Source: Mucilaginibacter paludis DSM 18603
GTDB lineage: Bacteria; Bacteroidota; Bacteroidia; Sphingobacteriales; Sphingobacteriaceae
Reading direction: 5' to 3'
Length of the DNA stretch: 64,000 nt
Assembly: GCF_000166195.2 (NCBI RefSeq)
Contig: NZ_CM001403.1
Location: 5,660,432 to 5,724,431 of the forward strand
Program-made: the position numbers and the translations under genes
In this document: positions 43,730 to 53,478 of the stretch, in pieces
Layout: each line of letters starts with the position of its first letter
How positions within the stretch are numbered: position 1 is the first letter of the stretch
The notes under the pieces: generated by a model
What the model saw: the letters and a program-made list of their open reading frames with translations, nothing else
Databases searched by the model: none
What the model was told of the DNA's origin: nothing

Positions 43730-44431
43730 TTAAAAATCACTTAGCAAATCCATTTTCTTTTTGTTGTATTCGTCCTGCGTAATCAAACCATGATCAAACA
43801 AGGTCTTCAATTTCTTTAGCTTTTCTGTCAGTTCATCTGGTTTAGGGGCAGGCTCTGGCGCTGCTGTAACAGGCGGCGGAGTAGGGATAGGCGGCGGTAA
43901 CTGTATTGCTGGGGCAGTCTGAACAGGTTCGGTAGCAGGTGCTATAGGCGCAACTGGTGTTGGAAAAGCCGGCGTAACAGGTCCGTCAAAATGCATAGAG
44001 CCCGATTCGGCACGTTTTTCTTCCAGGTCGCGTAAGCGGCGGGCTTCGCGTTCAACTTCTTTGCGCTCCTGCGCGTATTGGTATAATTTACGGGCTTGTA
44101 CTTTGGGCAGATAATCAACCCCCATTTCGGCACCGTTAGTGGTTTTAACGCTGAAAACGCCGCCTAAAAATTCTTCTTTAATTTGTACGTCAACAATATC
44201 CTTCCATACAAAATCAACAAACTTCATAGAAAATCCGAGGTTGCCTGGCGAAAAAAACAAAACGCGTTTGTTGGTTAATGCGATAGAATCGGGCATCAGG
44301 TTAACAATCGGCTTTTTTTGTATCGCTATGTATAAAATTTCCTCTCCGGTGGTTAACAGATCAACCATGCGCGAGTAAACCTTTTCTAAAGTTGCAGGAT
44401 CCTGCTGGTCATTTAAAAATTTGTCGATCAT
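43730..44431 (-). CDS. PH-like and SHOCT domain protein
   Basis: I take the ATG at 44431 (MIDKFLNDQQD), giving 233 residues; ten more in-frame codons lie upstream. The N-terminal half (about residues 20-120) looks like a bacterial PH-like domain (SIALTNKRVLFFSPG, DIVDVQIKEEFLGGVFSVKT). A coiled, charged segment and a Pro/Ala-rich linker (about 140-200) lead to a C-terminal SHOCT domain (ELTEKLKKLKTLFDHGLITQDEYNKKKMDLL). SHOCT domains are short oligomerisation modules. No enzymatic role is expected. Confidence 0.8.
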   Translation of the reverse strand: MIDKFLNDQQDPATLEKVYSRMVDLLTTGEEILYIAIQKKPIVNLMPDSIALTNKRVLFFSPGNLGFSMKFVDFVWKDIVDVQIKEEFLGGVFSVKTTNGAEMGVDYLPKVQARKLYQYAQERKEVEREARRLRDLEEKRAESGSMHFDGPVTPAFPTPVAPIAPATEPVQTAPAIQLPPPIPTPPPVTAAPEPAPKPDELTEKLKKLKTLFDHGLITQDEYNKKKMDLLSDF

Positions 44432-44495
44432 TATTTTGATGATTATATTTTTTCGAGGCAAAAATAATAATATTCTGTTAGTTAGCTTTACTTTA

Positions 44496-45482
44496 TTAAC
44501 CGATTAAAAGGTTGCAGCCGCGGATGTCCGAATTATCAAAACGGCCCAGCACCTCAAACGTGCCATCAGCTTGTACGCGGCCCAAATCCTGCGTAGCCAG
44601 GAAGGAGCAGGAGTTGATATTAGCCAGATCGATGATGTTAATTCCGCCGGTAATACCTTCAGGCAGGTTGGTAAAGGGATCGTTGGTATCCCTGATCATG
44701 ATCTTCATCCAGGGTGGGCAGGCAAAAATACCTTCACCGTTAGAGTAGGCTTGTGACAGTAACTCCGTCATGCCGTATTCCGAGTGAATCATATCCACAC
44801 CAAAACCATTACTCAAAGCATGGTGCAGTTCCTCGCGGATCATCTCTTTACGGCGGCCCTTCATCCCGCCTGTTTCCATCACAATCAACTCCGGGAAATG
44901 GATGGCATAGTGTTCAATAAAATCCAACAGGGCAAAGGTGACACCTATTAATAAAGTAGGCTTGCCTGCCTCGCGTTGTTTAACCAACTGGTTGTAAAGC
45001 TCCTGGTGGTTATACAAATAAAAGCCGCTATCCGGATTGTTGGATTGCCTGATCAAATCGGCAGCCATGTAAATCAGCGATGATCCTTCGCGTTCCAGGT
45101 AGGAGGGGAGCAGTGCCAGAACCGTGTAGGAGGCAATATCGCCATAAAACAAAGCAAACGCTTTTCTGAAACTGTCTTCGTACCAGCTTACATCGCTTAC
45201 CAGATGGCTGCTCGTAATCATGCCCGTAGTGCCCGAACTGGTGAACGTAACCTGGGCCGGGGCATTGGTGCTTAAAACCGGGTGTGATTTAAAAAACTCG
45301 ATAGGCAAAAATGGGATCTGGCTGATATGATGCACCGCGTTAATATCAGTCCCCAAGCCGGTTAAAAAGCGATTATAAACCGCACAGTTAATGGCCTGGT
45401 GCCTAAAAACCTGCAACGCAACCGCATGAAGCTGATTATTGTTGCTGATGGAAAATACCTGCTGCTTATCCGGTTGGCTCAT
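44496..45482 (-). CDS. LuxE/PaaK-like acyl-protein synthetase family protein
   Basis: I use the ATG at 45482 (MSQPDKQQVF), giving 328 residues; the longer form from 45539 adds 19 residues. The chain fits the LuxE/PaaK branch of adenylate-forming enzymes: FTSSGTTGMITS is the AMP-binding P-loop, ETGGMKGRR and HSEYGMTELLSQAY (the A5 motif) follow, and the end has a truncated C-terminal lobe. The family activates acids with ATP. The substrate is unknown. It stands alone, between the SHOCT and TrmH-family genes on the same strand. Confidence 0.83.
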   Translation of the reverse strand: MSQPDKQQVFSISNNNQLHAVALQVFRHQAINCAVYNRFLTGLGTDINAVHHISQIPFLPIEFFKSHPVLSTNAPAQVTFTSSGTTGMITSSHLVSDVSWYEDSFRKAFALFYGDIASYTVLALLPSYLEREGSSLIYMAADLIRQSNNPDSGFYLYNHQELYNQLVKQREAGKPTLLIGVTFALLDFIEHYAIHFPELIVMETGGMKGRRKEMIREELHHALSNGFGVDMIHSEYGMTELLSQAYSNGEGIFACPPWMKIMIRDTNDPFTNLPEGITGGINIIDLANINSCSFLATQDLGRVQADGTFEVLGRFDNSDIRGCNLLIG

Positions 45483-45654
45483 TAGGGCAAAGATAAAAAT
45501 CGATTTTGATTTATATGAGTCCATAGTTAATGGTATCATGAAACGCTCTCTAAGCTAAGCACATTGCGGTAAACCTTTATATGGGCATTCTGGCGGACCC
45601 GCCTATAGCGTTCAGCTTTGTCAACTTTTTAAAAGTTGACAAAGCTTGTAAAGT

Positions 45655-46404
45655 TTATACAAACTTTCCCCTGCTAATTTCCGAACAAAAAACGGCATTC
45701 GCGATAGCCACATTTAACGATTCTGCTTTACCCAGCAGGGGTATAGTTACCGGTTTTTGTATCAGGGCCTGTATTTCGGGGCGGATGCCGTTCCCTTCGT
45801 TACCCAGCACAATGAGGCCTTGACTTCCAAAATTGGTTTGGTAAATGTTTTCGCCATCCAGTAAGGCACCAAATACAGGCAGTTTGGTGTTAGTAATTAA
45901 CTGGGCCAGGTTAACATAATGAACGTGGATCCGCGCGAGCGAGCCCATAGTAGCCTGTACTACCTTGGCATTGTAAGCGTCAACCGTATCTTCGGAGCAG
46001 ATGATGTTTTGGATGCCAAACCAGTCGGCCGTACGGATAATGGTACCTAAATTTCCCGGATCCTGGATGCCATCCAACACAATAGAAAAACTTTGTTGTA
46101 ATATTTTTGTTTCAAGTACAGGCCAGGTTGGTATTTTTATTAAGGCAATTACTTCCTGTGGTGTGGTTAAACTGCTAAATTTGGCCAGGTCTGTTGCCGG
46201 ACATTCTATAAAATTTATTTTTTGTGATAAATTCAGCAATTTTGGGACGAAGGAAGGTGTATGGTAAATGGTTTCAATTTTATAGTCGGAATTAATAAAT
46301 TCCGTTATTGATTTGATACCTTCGGCCAAAAACAGACCATGCGTTTTCCTGATCTTTTTTTGTTGTAAGGATTTTAATAAACTGATTTGAGACTTTGAAA
46401 GCAT
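45655..46404 (-). CDS. TrmH/SpoU-family RNA 2'-O-methyltransferase
   Basis: A 249-residue SPOUT methyltransferase. An N-terminal substrate-binding domain (ISLLKSLQQKKIRKTHGLFLAEG) precedes the knotted catalytic domain with motif 1 DGIQDPGNLGTIIRTADWFG, motif 2 IVLGNEGNGI and motif 3 IPLLGKAESLNVAIANAV. It methylates a ribose in tRNA or 23S rRNA using SAM. Its first bases overlap the start of the divergent Omp85 gene by 10 bases. Confidence 0.93.
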   Translation of the reverse strand: MLSKSQISLLKSLQQKKIRKTHGLFLAEGIKSITEFINSDYKIETIYHTPSFVPKLLNLSQKINFIECPATDLAKFSSLTTPQEVIALIKIPTWPVLETKILQQSFSIVLDGIQDPGNLGTIIRTADWFGIQNIICSEDTVDAYNAKVVQATMGSLARIHVHYVNLAQLITNTKLPVFGALLDGENIYQTNFGSQGLIVLGNEGNGIRPEIQALIQKPVTIPLLGKAESLNVAIANAVFCSEISRGKFV

Positions 46405-48809
46405 ATACCCGATCTGATAATTACAGCCTTACAATTTTAAGTATTATTATTCTTTTTCTGGCCTCGGGATGTAGTTTAACCCGCGGTATCCGCAAAGATC
46501 AGTCGCTGGTGCGTACCATCACCCTTAAAGGTATTGATAAACAGTATAGTTTGGTTGCACTTAATTATGTGGATAAAGAGCAGCAACCTAATAACTGGCT
46601 CAACCTGCAGCTCTATTATTTGCTAAGCAAGCACGGAAAAAGAGACATTGGTGAGGCGCCAAGGATATTAGATAGCAACCTGGTTGAATTTTCGCGATTG
46701 CAAATAGAACGCTTTTTGCAAAACAAAGGCTTTGTAAAAGCGAAGGTTGATTATGCCATCAAAATAAAGAAACGGAAGGCCGAGCTGATTTTTACCGCCA
46801 ACGAAGGTCCTTTATTCCGGATCCGTAAATTTCAGGATAGCATTCAGGATGTCAAGGTGCGTAACCTTTACAGGGAAAAACGTAAAGACTTTAGCCACGT
46901 GCAGCCCGGCAAGGCTTTCGATCTGGATAGTTTGGCTTATGATCGCGACCAGATTTTCCAGATGATGAAGCGCAACGGTTATTATGATTTTTACCGGCAG
47001 TACATCACCTACGATTATGATACCGTATTTAACAGCAGTGTTGCCGATATCAAGATGATTATTGCCAACCCGCCCGGCAAAAAAGAGCACGCGCAATTTA
47101 CCATCAATAATACCCTGATCACTATTTTCCGGAGCAACGGGCGTACCTACAACCGTGCGGACTCCATCAAAATGGTGGCCCAGCATAAAATACCAGGTAA
47201 GGCGGATACACTACAGGTTGATTCGGAATTCAGATTTGTTGATTACTCTAATAAATTTAAGCCTAAAGCCGTTGTTGGCTATATTTTTCAGCACAAGGGC
47301 GATATGTACAATATCGACAGGCAAAACCTTACCACTACGAGGCTTTCTGAGCTAAACGTATTTAGGAATGTACCCAACCCCAGCTACGTTAAAACGGCAG
47401 ATAGTACCAACCGGCTGGATAGCAAGATCGATATCATCCCGCTAAAGCACATGACTGACCGCGTTGAAGGTGAGTTTATTTTTAACGGGGGCCGTAGCGG
47501 TTTTAATGTGGGCAATACTTTTACCGACCGTAACTTGTTTAAAGGAGCCGAAATTTTGCAGCTCAAATTAAACTGGAGCGTGTTGTTTGATAATTCAACC
47601 GGAGCCATCGGCTCGAGCGCTATCCAAAACCAGGATGTGCGTATAGGTTTAAATTTGATTTATCCGCGCATTATTTCACCTTTTAACTTCCCAATGCCCG
47701 GGCAATACGGTGTGCCACATACCACCTTCTCATCAACCTATCAGCTGTATTTTCAAAAAGGGCTGGTATCGCGCAAAAGCCTCATCAACTCCTTAACTTA
47801 CGATTGGGCCGAAACGAGCCAAAAACTACATACCCTGACGCCGTTTAATATCGAGTTTTCTGAGGGGATTATTGACCCTGGAGCCAAATCGCAATTGATT
47901 GATCAGGATCGGTACTCCTATGTTTACCTGATTGGCCGTAAAATATTTACATCGGGCAGCCAATACACCTACCAGGTAAATGCCAATAAGCTATTTACTT
48001 ATGGTACGTTTACCTATTTTCGTGGCACGGTAGATGTTGGCGGCAATACGTTGAGCCTGCTTACGAAACTGCTTAATACCCCACGCGATACCCTGGGCCA
48101 GCATACCCTATTTGGCCAAACCTTTGCACAATATTCAAAATTTGAAACCGATTTCCGGTTCTACAAAAATCTGGGGGGGGAGCGGATGCTTGTTTTTCGC
48201 TTCAGCCCAGGCATAGGCATACCTTACGGTAATAGCAGTCAGCTTATTTTCGAGAAAAACTTTTATGGGGGCGGCGCTAACGATATCCGGGCATGGTTAC
48301 CGCGTACTTTAGGACCCGGCCAGTTTAACAGGGCGGTATATGGCCCTGCCGATAGTTTGAAATCGCAAACCCTGAGAGACAGATTGAAATATCTGGATCA
48401 GTTTGGCGAAATAAAGATTGTAGGCAATATTGAATACCGCTATCCGCTGGTAGCTAATTTTTTTGGCTCCAAACTAAACGGCGCTATTTTTACTGATTTT
48501 GGTAACGTTTGGCGGTTAAAGCCTGAAACCGATAGCCCCAACGGAACTTTTAACGTGAATAACATTTTTCAATCAACGGCAATAGGTGTTGGCACAGGCT
48601 TGAGGTTCGATCTGGGATTTTTTGTTTTCCGCCTGGATGCCGCCTTTAAATTTAAAGATCCCCAATTTAACGGGAGCGACCAATGGGTATTCACCAAACA
48701 CTTTAACGAGCTCTTCCGCGCCGGACCTTTTAAACATACCTATGAGCAAACTAACGGCGAAAGTTACAACTTTATGCAACTCAACTTTGGTATAGGGCTG
48801 CCGTTTTAG
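46395..48809 (+). CDS. Omp85 family outer membrane protein (BamA/TamA-like lipoprotein)
   Basis: An 804-residue protein starting at TTG 46395; only this start gives the complete lipoprotein signal SLTILSIIILFLASGC (lipobox LASGC). POTRA-like domains occupy about residues 30-340, and the C-terminal surface-antigen barrel about 380-804 with GGRSGFNVGNTFTDRNLFKGAE and FYGGGANDIRAWLPRTLGPG, ending GIGLPF. It probably assembles or exports outer-membrane proteins. The TTG overlaps the trmH-family start in the opposite direction, so both genes share a very compact promoter area. Confidence 0.9.
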   Translation: MKAYTRSDNYSLTILSIIILFLASGCSLTRGIRKDQSLVRTITLKGIDKQYSLVALNYVDKEQQPNNWLNLQLYYLLSKHGKRDIGEAPRILDSNLVEFSRLQIERFLQNKGFVKAKVDYAIKIKKRKAELIFTANEGPLFRIRKFQDSIQDVKVRNLYREKRKDFSHVQPGKAFDLDSLAYDRDQIFQMMKRNGYYDFYRQYITYDYDTVFNSSVADIKMIIANPPGKKEHAQFTINNTLITIFRSNGRTYNRADSIKMVAQHKIPGKADTLQVDSEFRFVDYSNKFKPKAVVGYIFQHKGDMYNIDRQNLTTTRLSELNVFRNVPNPSYVKTADSTNRLDSKIDIIPLKHMTDRVEGEFIFNGGRSGFNVGNTFTDRNLFKGAEILQLKLNWSVLFDNSTGAIGSSAIQNQDVRIGLNLIYPRIISPFNFPMPGQYGVPHTTFSSTYQLYFQKGLVSRKSLINSLTYDWAETSQKLHTLTPFNIEFSEGIIDPGAKSQLIDQDRYSYVYLIGRKIFTSGSQYTYQVNANKLFTYGTFTYFRGTVDVGGNTLSLLTKLLNTPRDTLGQHTLFGQTFAQYSKFETDFRFYKNLGGERMLVFRFSPGIGIPYGNSSQLIFEKNFYGGGANDIRAWLPRTLGPGQFNRAVYGPADSLKSQTLRDRLKYLDQFGEIKIVGNIEYRYPLVANFFGSKLNGAIFTDFGNVWRLKPETDSPNGTFNVNNIFQSTAIGVGTGLRFDLGFFVFRLDAAFKFKDPQFNGSDQWVFTKHFNELFRAGPFKHTYEQTNGESYNFMQLNFGIGLPF

Positions 48810-48966
48810 GGATGCTGTTGTGTTTTGAGTTGGAAAGTTGTAAGGTTGGAAAGTTGGAATGTTATTTGGTTATTGAGTTGTAAGATTGCATTTTCGATTG
48901 AGATGCCATTGAGGGTTGGGAGGCAATATGTTGATTAGTAGTATATTATTTTTTAAGGATATGAGG

Positions 48967-49110
48967 CGTAATTTAGATCTATGCTGCTATCCCTCCCGCA
49001 TTCTTATTCCCCTTCAGGGGGGTAGGGCGCTGTAATTTAGATCTATGCTGCATATCCCTCCCGCATTCTTATTCCCCCTTCAGGGCATAGCCTTCAGGGG
49101 GTTAGGGCGC
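48967..49110. repeat. two-copy 64-bp direct repeat
   Basis: Copies begin at about 48969 and 49033, each with TAATTTAGATCTATGCTGC, then ATCCCTCCCGCATTCTTATT, TTCAGGGG and TAGGGCGC. The second is extended by a further CATAGCCTTCAGGG unit and runs into the stop codon of the neighbouring gene. The rest of the 48810-49101 gap holds short GTTGGAAAGTTG repeats and no gene. Confidence 0.8.
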
Positions 49111-49653
49111 AAACATGTGCTTTAAGCCATCAATTACAGTTTCAAAAAACGAGGGGATACTAAGGCCGTTGCTGTGGTTAAAGTAAACAAATAGGCATAG
49201 CAATATGGCGGCTATAATAATAAAGCGCTTAAACATGTAACCCAGTAATACCAGTATCACAGGTATGGCAAAAAGCACAATCCAGTTGATGTGGATGGGG
49301 ATGAGCTTGGCATCGCTTTTATATACGTAAAATAAGGTAGAGTGCGAACCAATTTCGTTTTCGTGTTTAATGAGCATAAAGCTCGATTTTGCTATCTTAT
49401 GATGGTAAAACGCAGTACCGTGTTCAAATTTCAGCGTTTCCTGGAAGCCATTTACGGTGAATAAAAAATCGCCATTCACATTCTCCTGTATTACCCCAGC
49501 CGTATCGGTGGCTACAATGGCCACCTCGTTTGTACCAAAGGGATTATCTTTTACTACAAAATTTTTAATGAGTATACCATCAGCAAAGGCAGCGGTAAAG
49601 CATATCAAACACATTACTACTGCAACCAGGGCAACTTTTATAAGCTTATTCAT
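49102..49653 (-). CDS. membrane protein of unknown function (183 aa)
   Basis: Not recognised. A signal peptide (MNKLIKVALVAVVMCLICFTA) is followed by an exported beta-rich domain (about 25-120, including FVVKDNPFGTNEVAIVATD), then two hydrophobic segments (about 123-140 and 143-160) and a short tail. It starts 8 bases inside the end of the patatin gene, so the two are translationally coupled. It may assist the patatin-barrel protein. The last codons coincide with the second copy of a 64-bp repeat. Confidence 0.7.
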   Translation of the reverse strand: MNKLIKVALVAVVMCLICFTAAFADGILIKNFVVKDNPFGTNEVAIVATDTAGVIQENVNGDFLFTVNGFQETLKFEHGTAFYHHKIAKSSFMLIKHENEIGSHSTLFYVYKSDAKLIPIHINWIVLFAIPVILVLLGYMFKRFIIIAAILLCLFVYFNHSNGLSIPSFFETVIDGLKHMFAP

Positions 49654-51961
49654 TGAGGGCTCGTTTGTTAAAAATTAAAAATCCGGCATGGAACATCACA
49701 CCATACCGCTTTTGGTCATCGTCGTAATAATTAAAGCTAAGGCCGATAGGCCCCACAAAACTCTGGTAAACAAGACCGGTGCTACCAGCAAATTTACGTA
49801 CCCCAAGTATATTGGTATAACTGGCATCTTCCAAATTATCGCGCCTAATTCCGCGTACCGGGATAAATAGGTAACCATCAGTACGCCATTCCAGGTTCTT
49901 TTTAAGTGTAACTACGCTTTTGAGTCCGCCAGCTGCGTAACTTGGTGCTCTAAAGTTAGTTAAAATTAATGTGCGCGAATCCTGCAAGGGGTAAAAACCC
50001 GGCGAGCTGAGTACCGATTCCTCATAAGTTCTGAACAAGGGTTTGTTACTTAAAACGCCCTCTACCAAATAGCCCAGGCTTAAGTGTTTTTGAGTGAAAA
50101 AATAGTTCTCCTGACTTAATTTGGCCGCAAACCATTGCCTGATGGTGTTAAACTGGCCTATGGCATGGTAGCCGGGTGTGTTTTGCAGCACGTTACCATT
50201 GTCATAATACTCCCGGCCGTTATAATATTGCAGGCCCAGATAATAATGATTGCCCTTGCTGGCATACTGCTTACGGTTAAGGGAGTTTTTTTCGATGGCG
50301 ATAGAAGCCTTAAAGGCGGTAAAACGGCTCACATCCAGCGTATCGCCGTTTTGATAGGTATCGTTGGGGCTGTATTCGTCGCCGGTGTTGATATACCCCG
50401 CTTGTAGCTCCAGCTTACCGTTATTGGCAACCGGAATGCCCGCCTTGATCATGATTTTCCTGTCAGACTGGGCTATATAAAGTGGGTTGGTCCGCTCAAC
50501 GGAGATCTGGTTATTGTTAAAGTAATTCCAGTAATTGTAGGCAAATTCGCCTTCCAGGTAAAACGGCAAGCGGGTAGGGAAGTCGGATCGTAAAGTACCC
50601 TGTGCCGATTCGTAAAACCGCCCAGAATACAGGTTTAATGTCGCTGTAAACGAGTTTCGGTTGATGTAATCATATTGCAAGCCAAGGTGAGCCGTACTGA
50701 TGGGCCTGCTGGAAATCATCCCGCCAATATCGGCCCTGAAATTTTTGCTCGATTTAATATCTATCCCAAAATCATAACTGTTACTTTGAGGATGATAGAT
50801 AACACGTGGGTAAACCGTTTCAAAATTATCGTTTGTTACTAACCGGTAATAACCTTCTTTAACATCTTTCAGGCTAAGCGGCTTGTTTTCGTCCTTCCGG
50901 AAAATACCTTCTATATAACGCTGTTGTTGAAAATTTGCACCGGTGATAATAATGTTGTTAAATACGATAGGGGCTTGTGTTTGATGGAATTTCTCCCTGC
51001 GTTTTTTAAGGCCGTCCGAATCTGTCCGGGCAGCAATATCAGCTTTAATGCGTGGCATATCGGCCATGGTGGCATCATACCCGGCTTTAATCATCTGTGC
51101 TACAGGTGCAAAGTTAGTGCTGCTGAAATTTTGCAGGTTGGGCTGTATGTAAATGCCGTTTTTGCCGATGCTGGTACTATCCGAATTGGAGAGAAACATG
51201 TAGATAAGCGAGCGGCCCATGAGTTTTTCGTCATCTTTAGGATAATCTTTGAAGGTTTTGGATGATACATTGGCACCTATGATGTAGTCGGGTTTAAAGT
51301 CGCGCTTCATCACATCCACCGGGAAGTTGTTATAAAGGCCTCCATCAAAAACGTAGCGCCCGTCAACCTTAACAGGGCGGTATACCAAAGGTACGGTGAT
51401 GGTGCCGCGTATAGCTTCGGCTAAACTTCCATGATCTACATCGATGGCCTTCTGCGAAAATACATCCGCCACAATGCATCTAAACGGTACAAACAGGTGA
51501 TTAAAATCATTATGGGCATTTACAGTCGGTTGGGTATACAACTCTATCAGCGCGAAATTTAAAGGGATATCGTTAACCAGCGTTGAGCGGAAACGTGCCT
51601 GGAACCCGGTATCAATTTCAAGCTTTAAAGATAGAAACGATGGGTTGTCGGGTTTTTTTTGGAAGAAGTAACGGTAGTCGCTGTCGAATTTGCCACTCAC
51701 CCAATCCTGAAAATTGGTTGAAACTGCTATGCGCTCAATTTCCTGCGGAGTATAACCGGCTGCGTACATGGCCCCAACCACGCCACCCATTGAGGTGCCC
51801 ACAATGTAATCAATTGGGATATTGTTCTCTTCCAGGGCTTTTAAAACGCCGATATGGGCCAATCCTTTGGCCCCGCCACCGCTAAAAACAACACCCACCT
51901 TTTGGGCAGTACCGTTAAGATAAATAAAGAATAATAAAATGAGGAGCTGTATTTTTTTCAT
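49646..51961 (-). CDS. patatin-like phospholipase fused to an outer-membrane beta-barrel
   Basis: A 771-residue protein: signal peptide (1-19), patatin domain (about 22-220) with oxyanion loop SGGGAKGLAHIGVL, nucleophile GTSMGG and DGG of the Ser-Asp dyad in YVFDGGLYNNFPVDVM. A POTRA-like stretch follows (about 330-400), and a C-terminal Omp85-type barrel ends FLIFNKRALNE. This layout is that of type Vd (PlpD-like) and related Bacteroidota phospholipases, which hydrolyse phospholipids at or beyond the outer membrane. It is coupled to the 183-residue membrane protein downstream. Confidence 0.92.
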   Translation of the reverse strand: MKKIQLLILLFFIYLNGTAQKVGVVFSGGGAKGLAHIGVLKALEENNIPIDYIVGTSMGGVVGAMYAAGYTPQEIERIAVSTNFQDWVSGKFDSDYRYFFQKKPDNPSFLSLKLEIDTGFQARFRSTLVNDIPLNFALIELYTQPTVNAHNDFNHLFVPFRCIVADVFSQKAIDVDHGSLAEAIRGTITVPLVYRPVKVDGRYVFDGGLYNNFPVDVMKRDFKPDYIIGANVSSKTFKDYPKDDEKLMGRSLIYMFLSNSDSTSIGKNGIYIQPNLQNFSSTNFAPVAQMIKAGYDATMADMPRIKADIAARTDSDGLKKRREKFHQTQAPIVFNNIIITGANFQQQRYIEGIFRKDENKPLSLKDVKEGYYRLVTNDNFETVYPRVIYHPQSNSYDFGIDIKSSKNFRADIGGMISSRPISTAHLGLQYDYINRNSFTATLNLYSGRFYESAQGTLRSDFPTRLPFYLEGEFAYNYWNYFNNNQISVERTNPLYIAQSDRKIMIKAGIPVANNGKLELQAGYINTGDEYSPNDTYQNGDTLDVSRFTAFKASIAIEKNSLNRKQYASKGNHYYLGLQYYNGREYYDNGNVLQNTPGYHAIGQFNTIRQWFAAKLSQENYFFTQKHLSLGYLVEGVLSNKPLFRTYEESVLSSPGFYPLQDSRTLILTNFRAPSYAAGGLKSVVTLKKNLEWRTDGYLFIPVRGIRRDNLEDASYTNILGVRKFAGSTGLVYQSFVGPIGLSFNYYDDDQKRYGVMFHAGFLIFNKRALNE

Positions 51962-52018
51962 TAATCCTTACAATAGCTATCGGGCTTTGCAAACGCTGCA
52001 ATGAAAATACGGCATTTA

Positions 52019-52516
52019 TTACTTGTTTAGTATGTAAATAGCAAAGTTTAATACGCTGGCAAAACTCACCCATAATAAATAAGGCACCAACAGCCAGGCT
52101 GCAGTTTTATTAATACGACCGAATAAAACGATGTTGACCACGATGCTAACCCAAAGCAGAACGATAACAACCAGCGCGGCCAATATTTGGTGCATACCAA
52201 AAAACACAATGGACCACGAGAAATTAAACAGCAGTTGTAACAGATAAATGTTGCGGGCCTGGCCATATTTAACGCGGCGCGCTCGTTGCTGCCAAATAAG
52301 GTAAGCAGCGACACCCATCATGATATAAAGCAGTGTCCATACCGGGCCGAAGAGCCAGTTCGGCGGGTTAAATGAAGGCTTATGCAGATACACATACCAG
52401 CCTTTAATTTGTGGCAGCGTAAAAAAGCTGGCTACCCCGCCAATGCTCAGTGTAATGAGTATGCTGATGATGAAGGGCAAAAATTTAAAACGCTGGGGTT
52501 GTATGTATGCTGCCAT
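52019..52516 (-). CDS. TspO/MBR family membrane protein
   Basis: A 165-residue protein with five transmembrane segments and TspO signatures: GGVASFFTLPQIKGWYVYLHKPSFNPPNWLFGPVWTLLYIMMG and the later LLQLLFNFSWSIVFFG, YLLWVSFASVLNFAIY. TspO proteins bind tetrapyrroles and isoprenoids and act in stress and light responses. It stands alone. Confidence 0.95.
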   Translation of the reverse strand: MAAYIQPQRFKFLPFIISILITLSIGGVASFFTLPQIKGWYVYLHKPSFNPPNWLFGPVWTLLYIMMGVAAYLIWQQRARRVKYGQARNIYLLQLLFNFSWSIVFFGMHQILAALVVIVLLWVSIVVNIVLFGRINKTAAWLLVPYLLWVSFASVLNFAIYILNK

Positions 52517-52662
52517 ATTGCTTAACTGATAACGTGCAGGGCTTTAAATGGTTTTTTGCCACATTCAATAGTTTCAGTACCTGAAAATTAGAGAGGGGAG
52601 TTAAGACAAAGTATAAAAGAAACACCTACCGTCAAAATTCCCCTTTTAAGCTTTAGAGCACC

Positions 52663-53478
52663 TTAATCCCTTTTATACAAAACCGCCGCAATATCTGCCG
52701 ACATCTTGATACCTTTGATCATGGCCGAGCTGAAGCCGTTATGCTCCATCTCGTTCAAGCCGGCAATGGTGCAACCTTTGGGCGATGTAACCTTGTCAAT
52801 TTCCTGTTCGGGGTGCGATGCCAGTTGTAACAGCAGGTCGGCAGCGCCTTTGGCTGTTTGGGCGGCCATTTTAAGAGCATCGTGCGCATGGAAACCAATT
52901 TCGGTGCCTCCTTGTGATGCCGCGCGGATAGAGCGTAAAAAGAAGGCGATGCCACATGCACATAAGGCGGTGGCCGATGTCATCAGTTCTTCATTGATCT
53001 GGATGGTTACGCCCACGGTATCAAATAATTCTTTTACGATAGACAGGTTGACTACTGAGGCGTTATCGCTGGCAATGCAGGTCATGGATTGGCCTATGGC
53101 GATGGCCGTATTGGGCATAGAGCGCACCACCTGCACATCCATATCCAGGTGCTGGCGGATATCGATACAAGCCACGCCTGTTATAATAGAGATGAGTAAA
53201 TGTTTGGCCGGATTGATGGCTTCTTTTATTTCATCGAGCAATTTTTTAAGTTGCTGCGGCAATACCGCCAGTACAATAATGTTGGCTCCCTTAACAGCCT
53301 GTAAATTATCGCTGGTAATTTGATAGCCCGCATTACCCAGTTCGGCCAGTGCAGCTATATTGCGGCGTGTGAGCGTAATTTGCTCTGGCTGGTAGATGCC
53401 TGCCTTGACCAGGCCTTTGGCTAGCGACAGGCCGATGTTGCCACTTCCTAAAATGGCGATTGTTTTTTCTGAGTTCAT
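52663..53478 (-). CDS. proC: pyrroline-5-carboxylate reductase
   Basis: A 271-residue protein: N-terminal NAD(P)-binding Rossmann fold IAILGSGNIGLSLAKGLVKAG, and the C-terminal dimerisation domain with TALCACGIAFFLRSIRAASQGG and SPKGCTIAGLNEMEHNG (the ProC signature region). It reduces pyrroline-5-carboxylate to proline. Its start overlaps the argB stop by 4 bases (ATGA). In Bacteroidota proC is often found within arginine clusters, so it may be part of glutamate-derived amino acid synthesis here. Confidence 0.93.
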   Translation of the reverse strand: MNSEKTIAILGSGNIGLSLAKGLVKAGIYQPEQITLTRRNIAALAELGNAGYQITSDNLQAVKGANIIVLAVLPQQLKKLLDEIKEAINPAKHLLISIITGVACIDIRQHLDMDVQVVRSMPNTAIAIGQSMTCIASDNASVVNLSIVKELFDTVGVTIQINEELMTSATALCACGIAFFLRSIRAASQGGTEIGFHAHDALKMAAQTAKGAADLLLQLASHPEQEIDKVTSPKGCTIAGLNEMEHNGFSSAMIKGIKMSADIAAVLYKRD

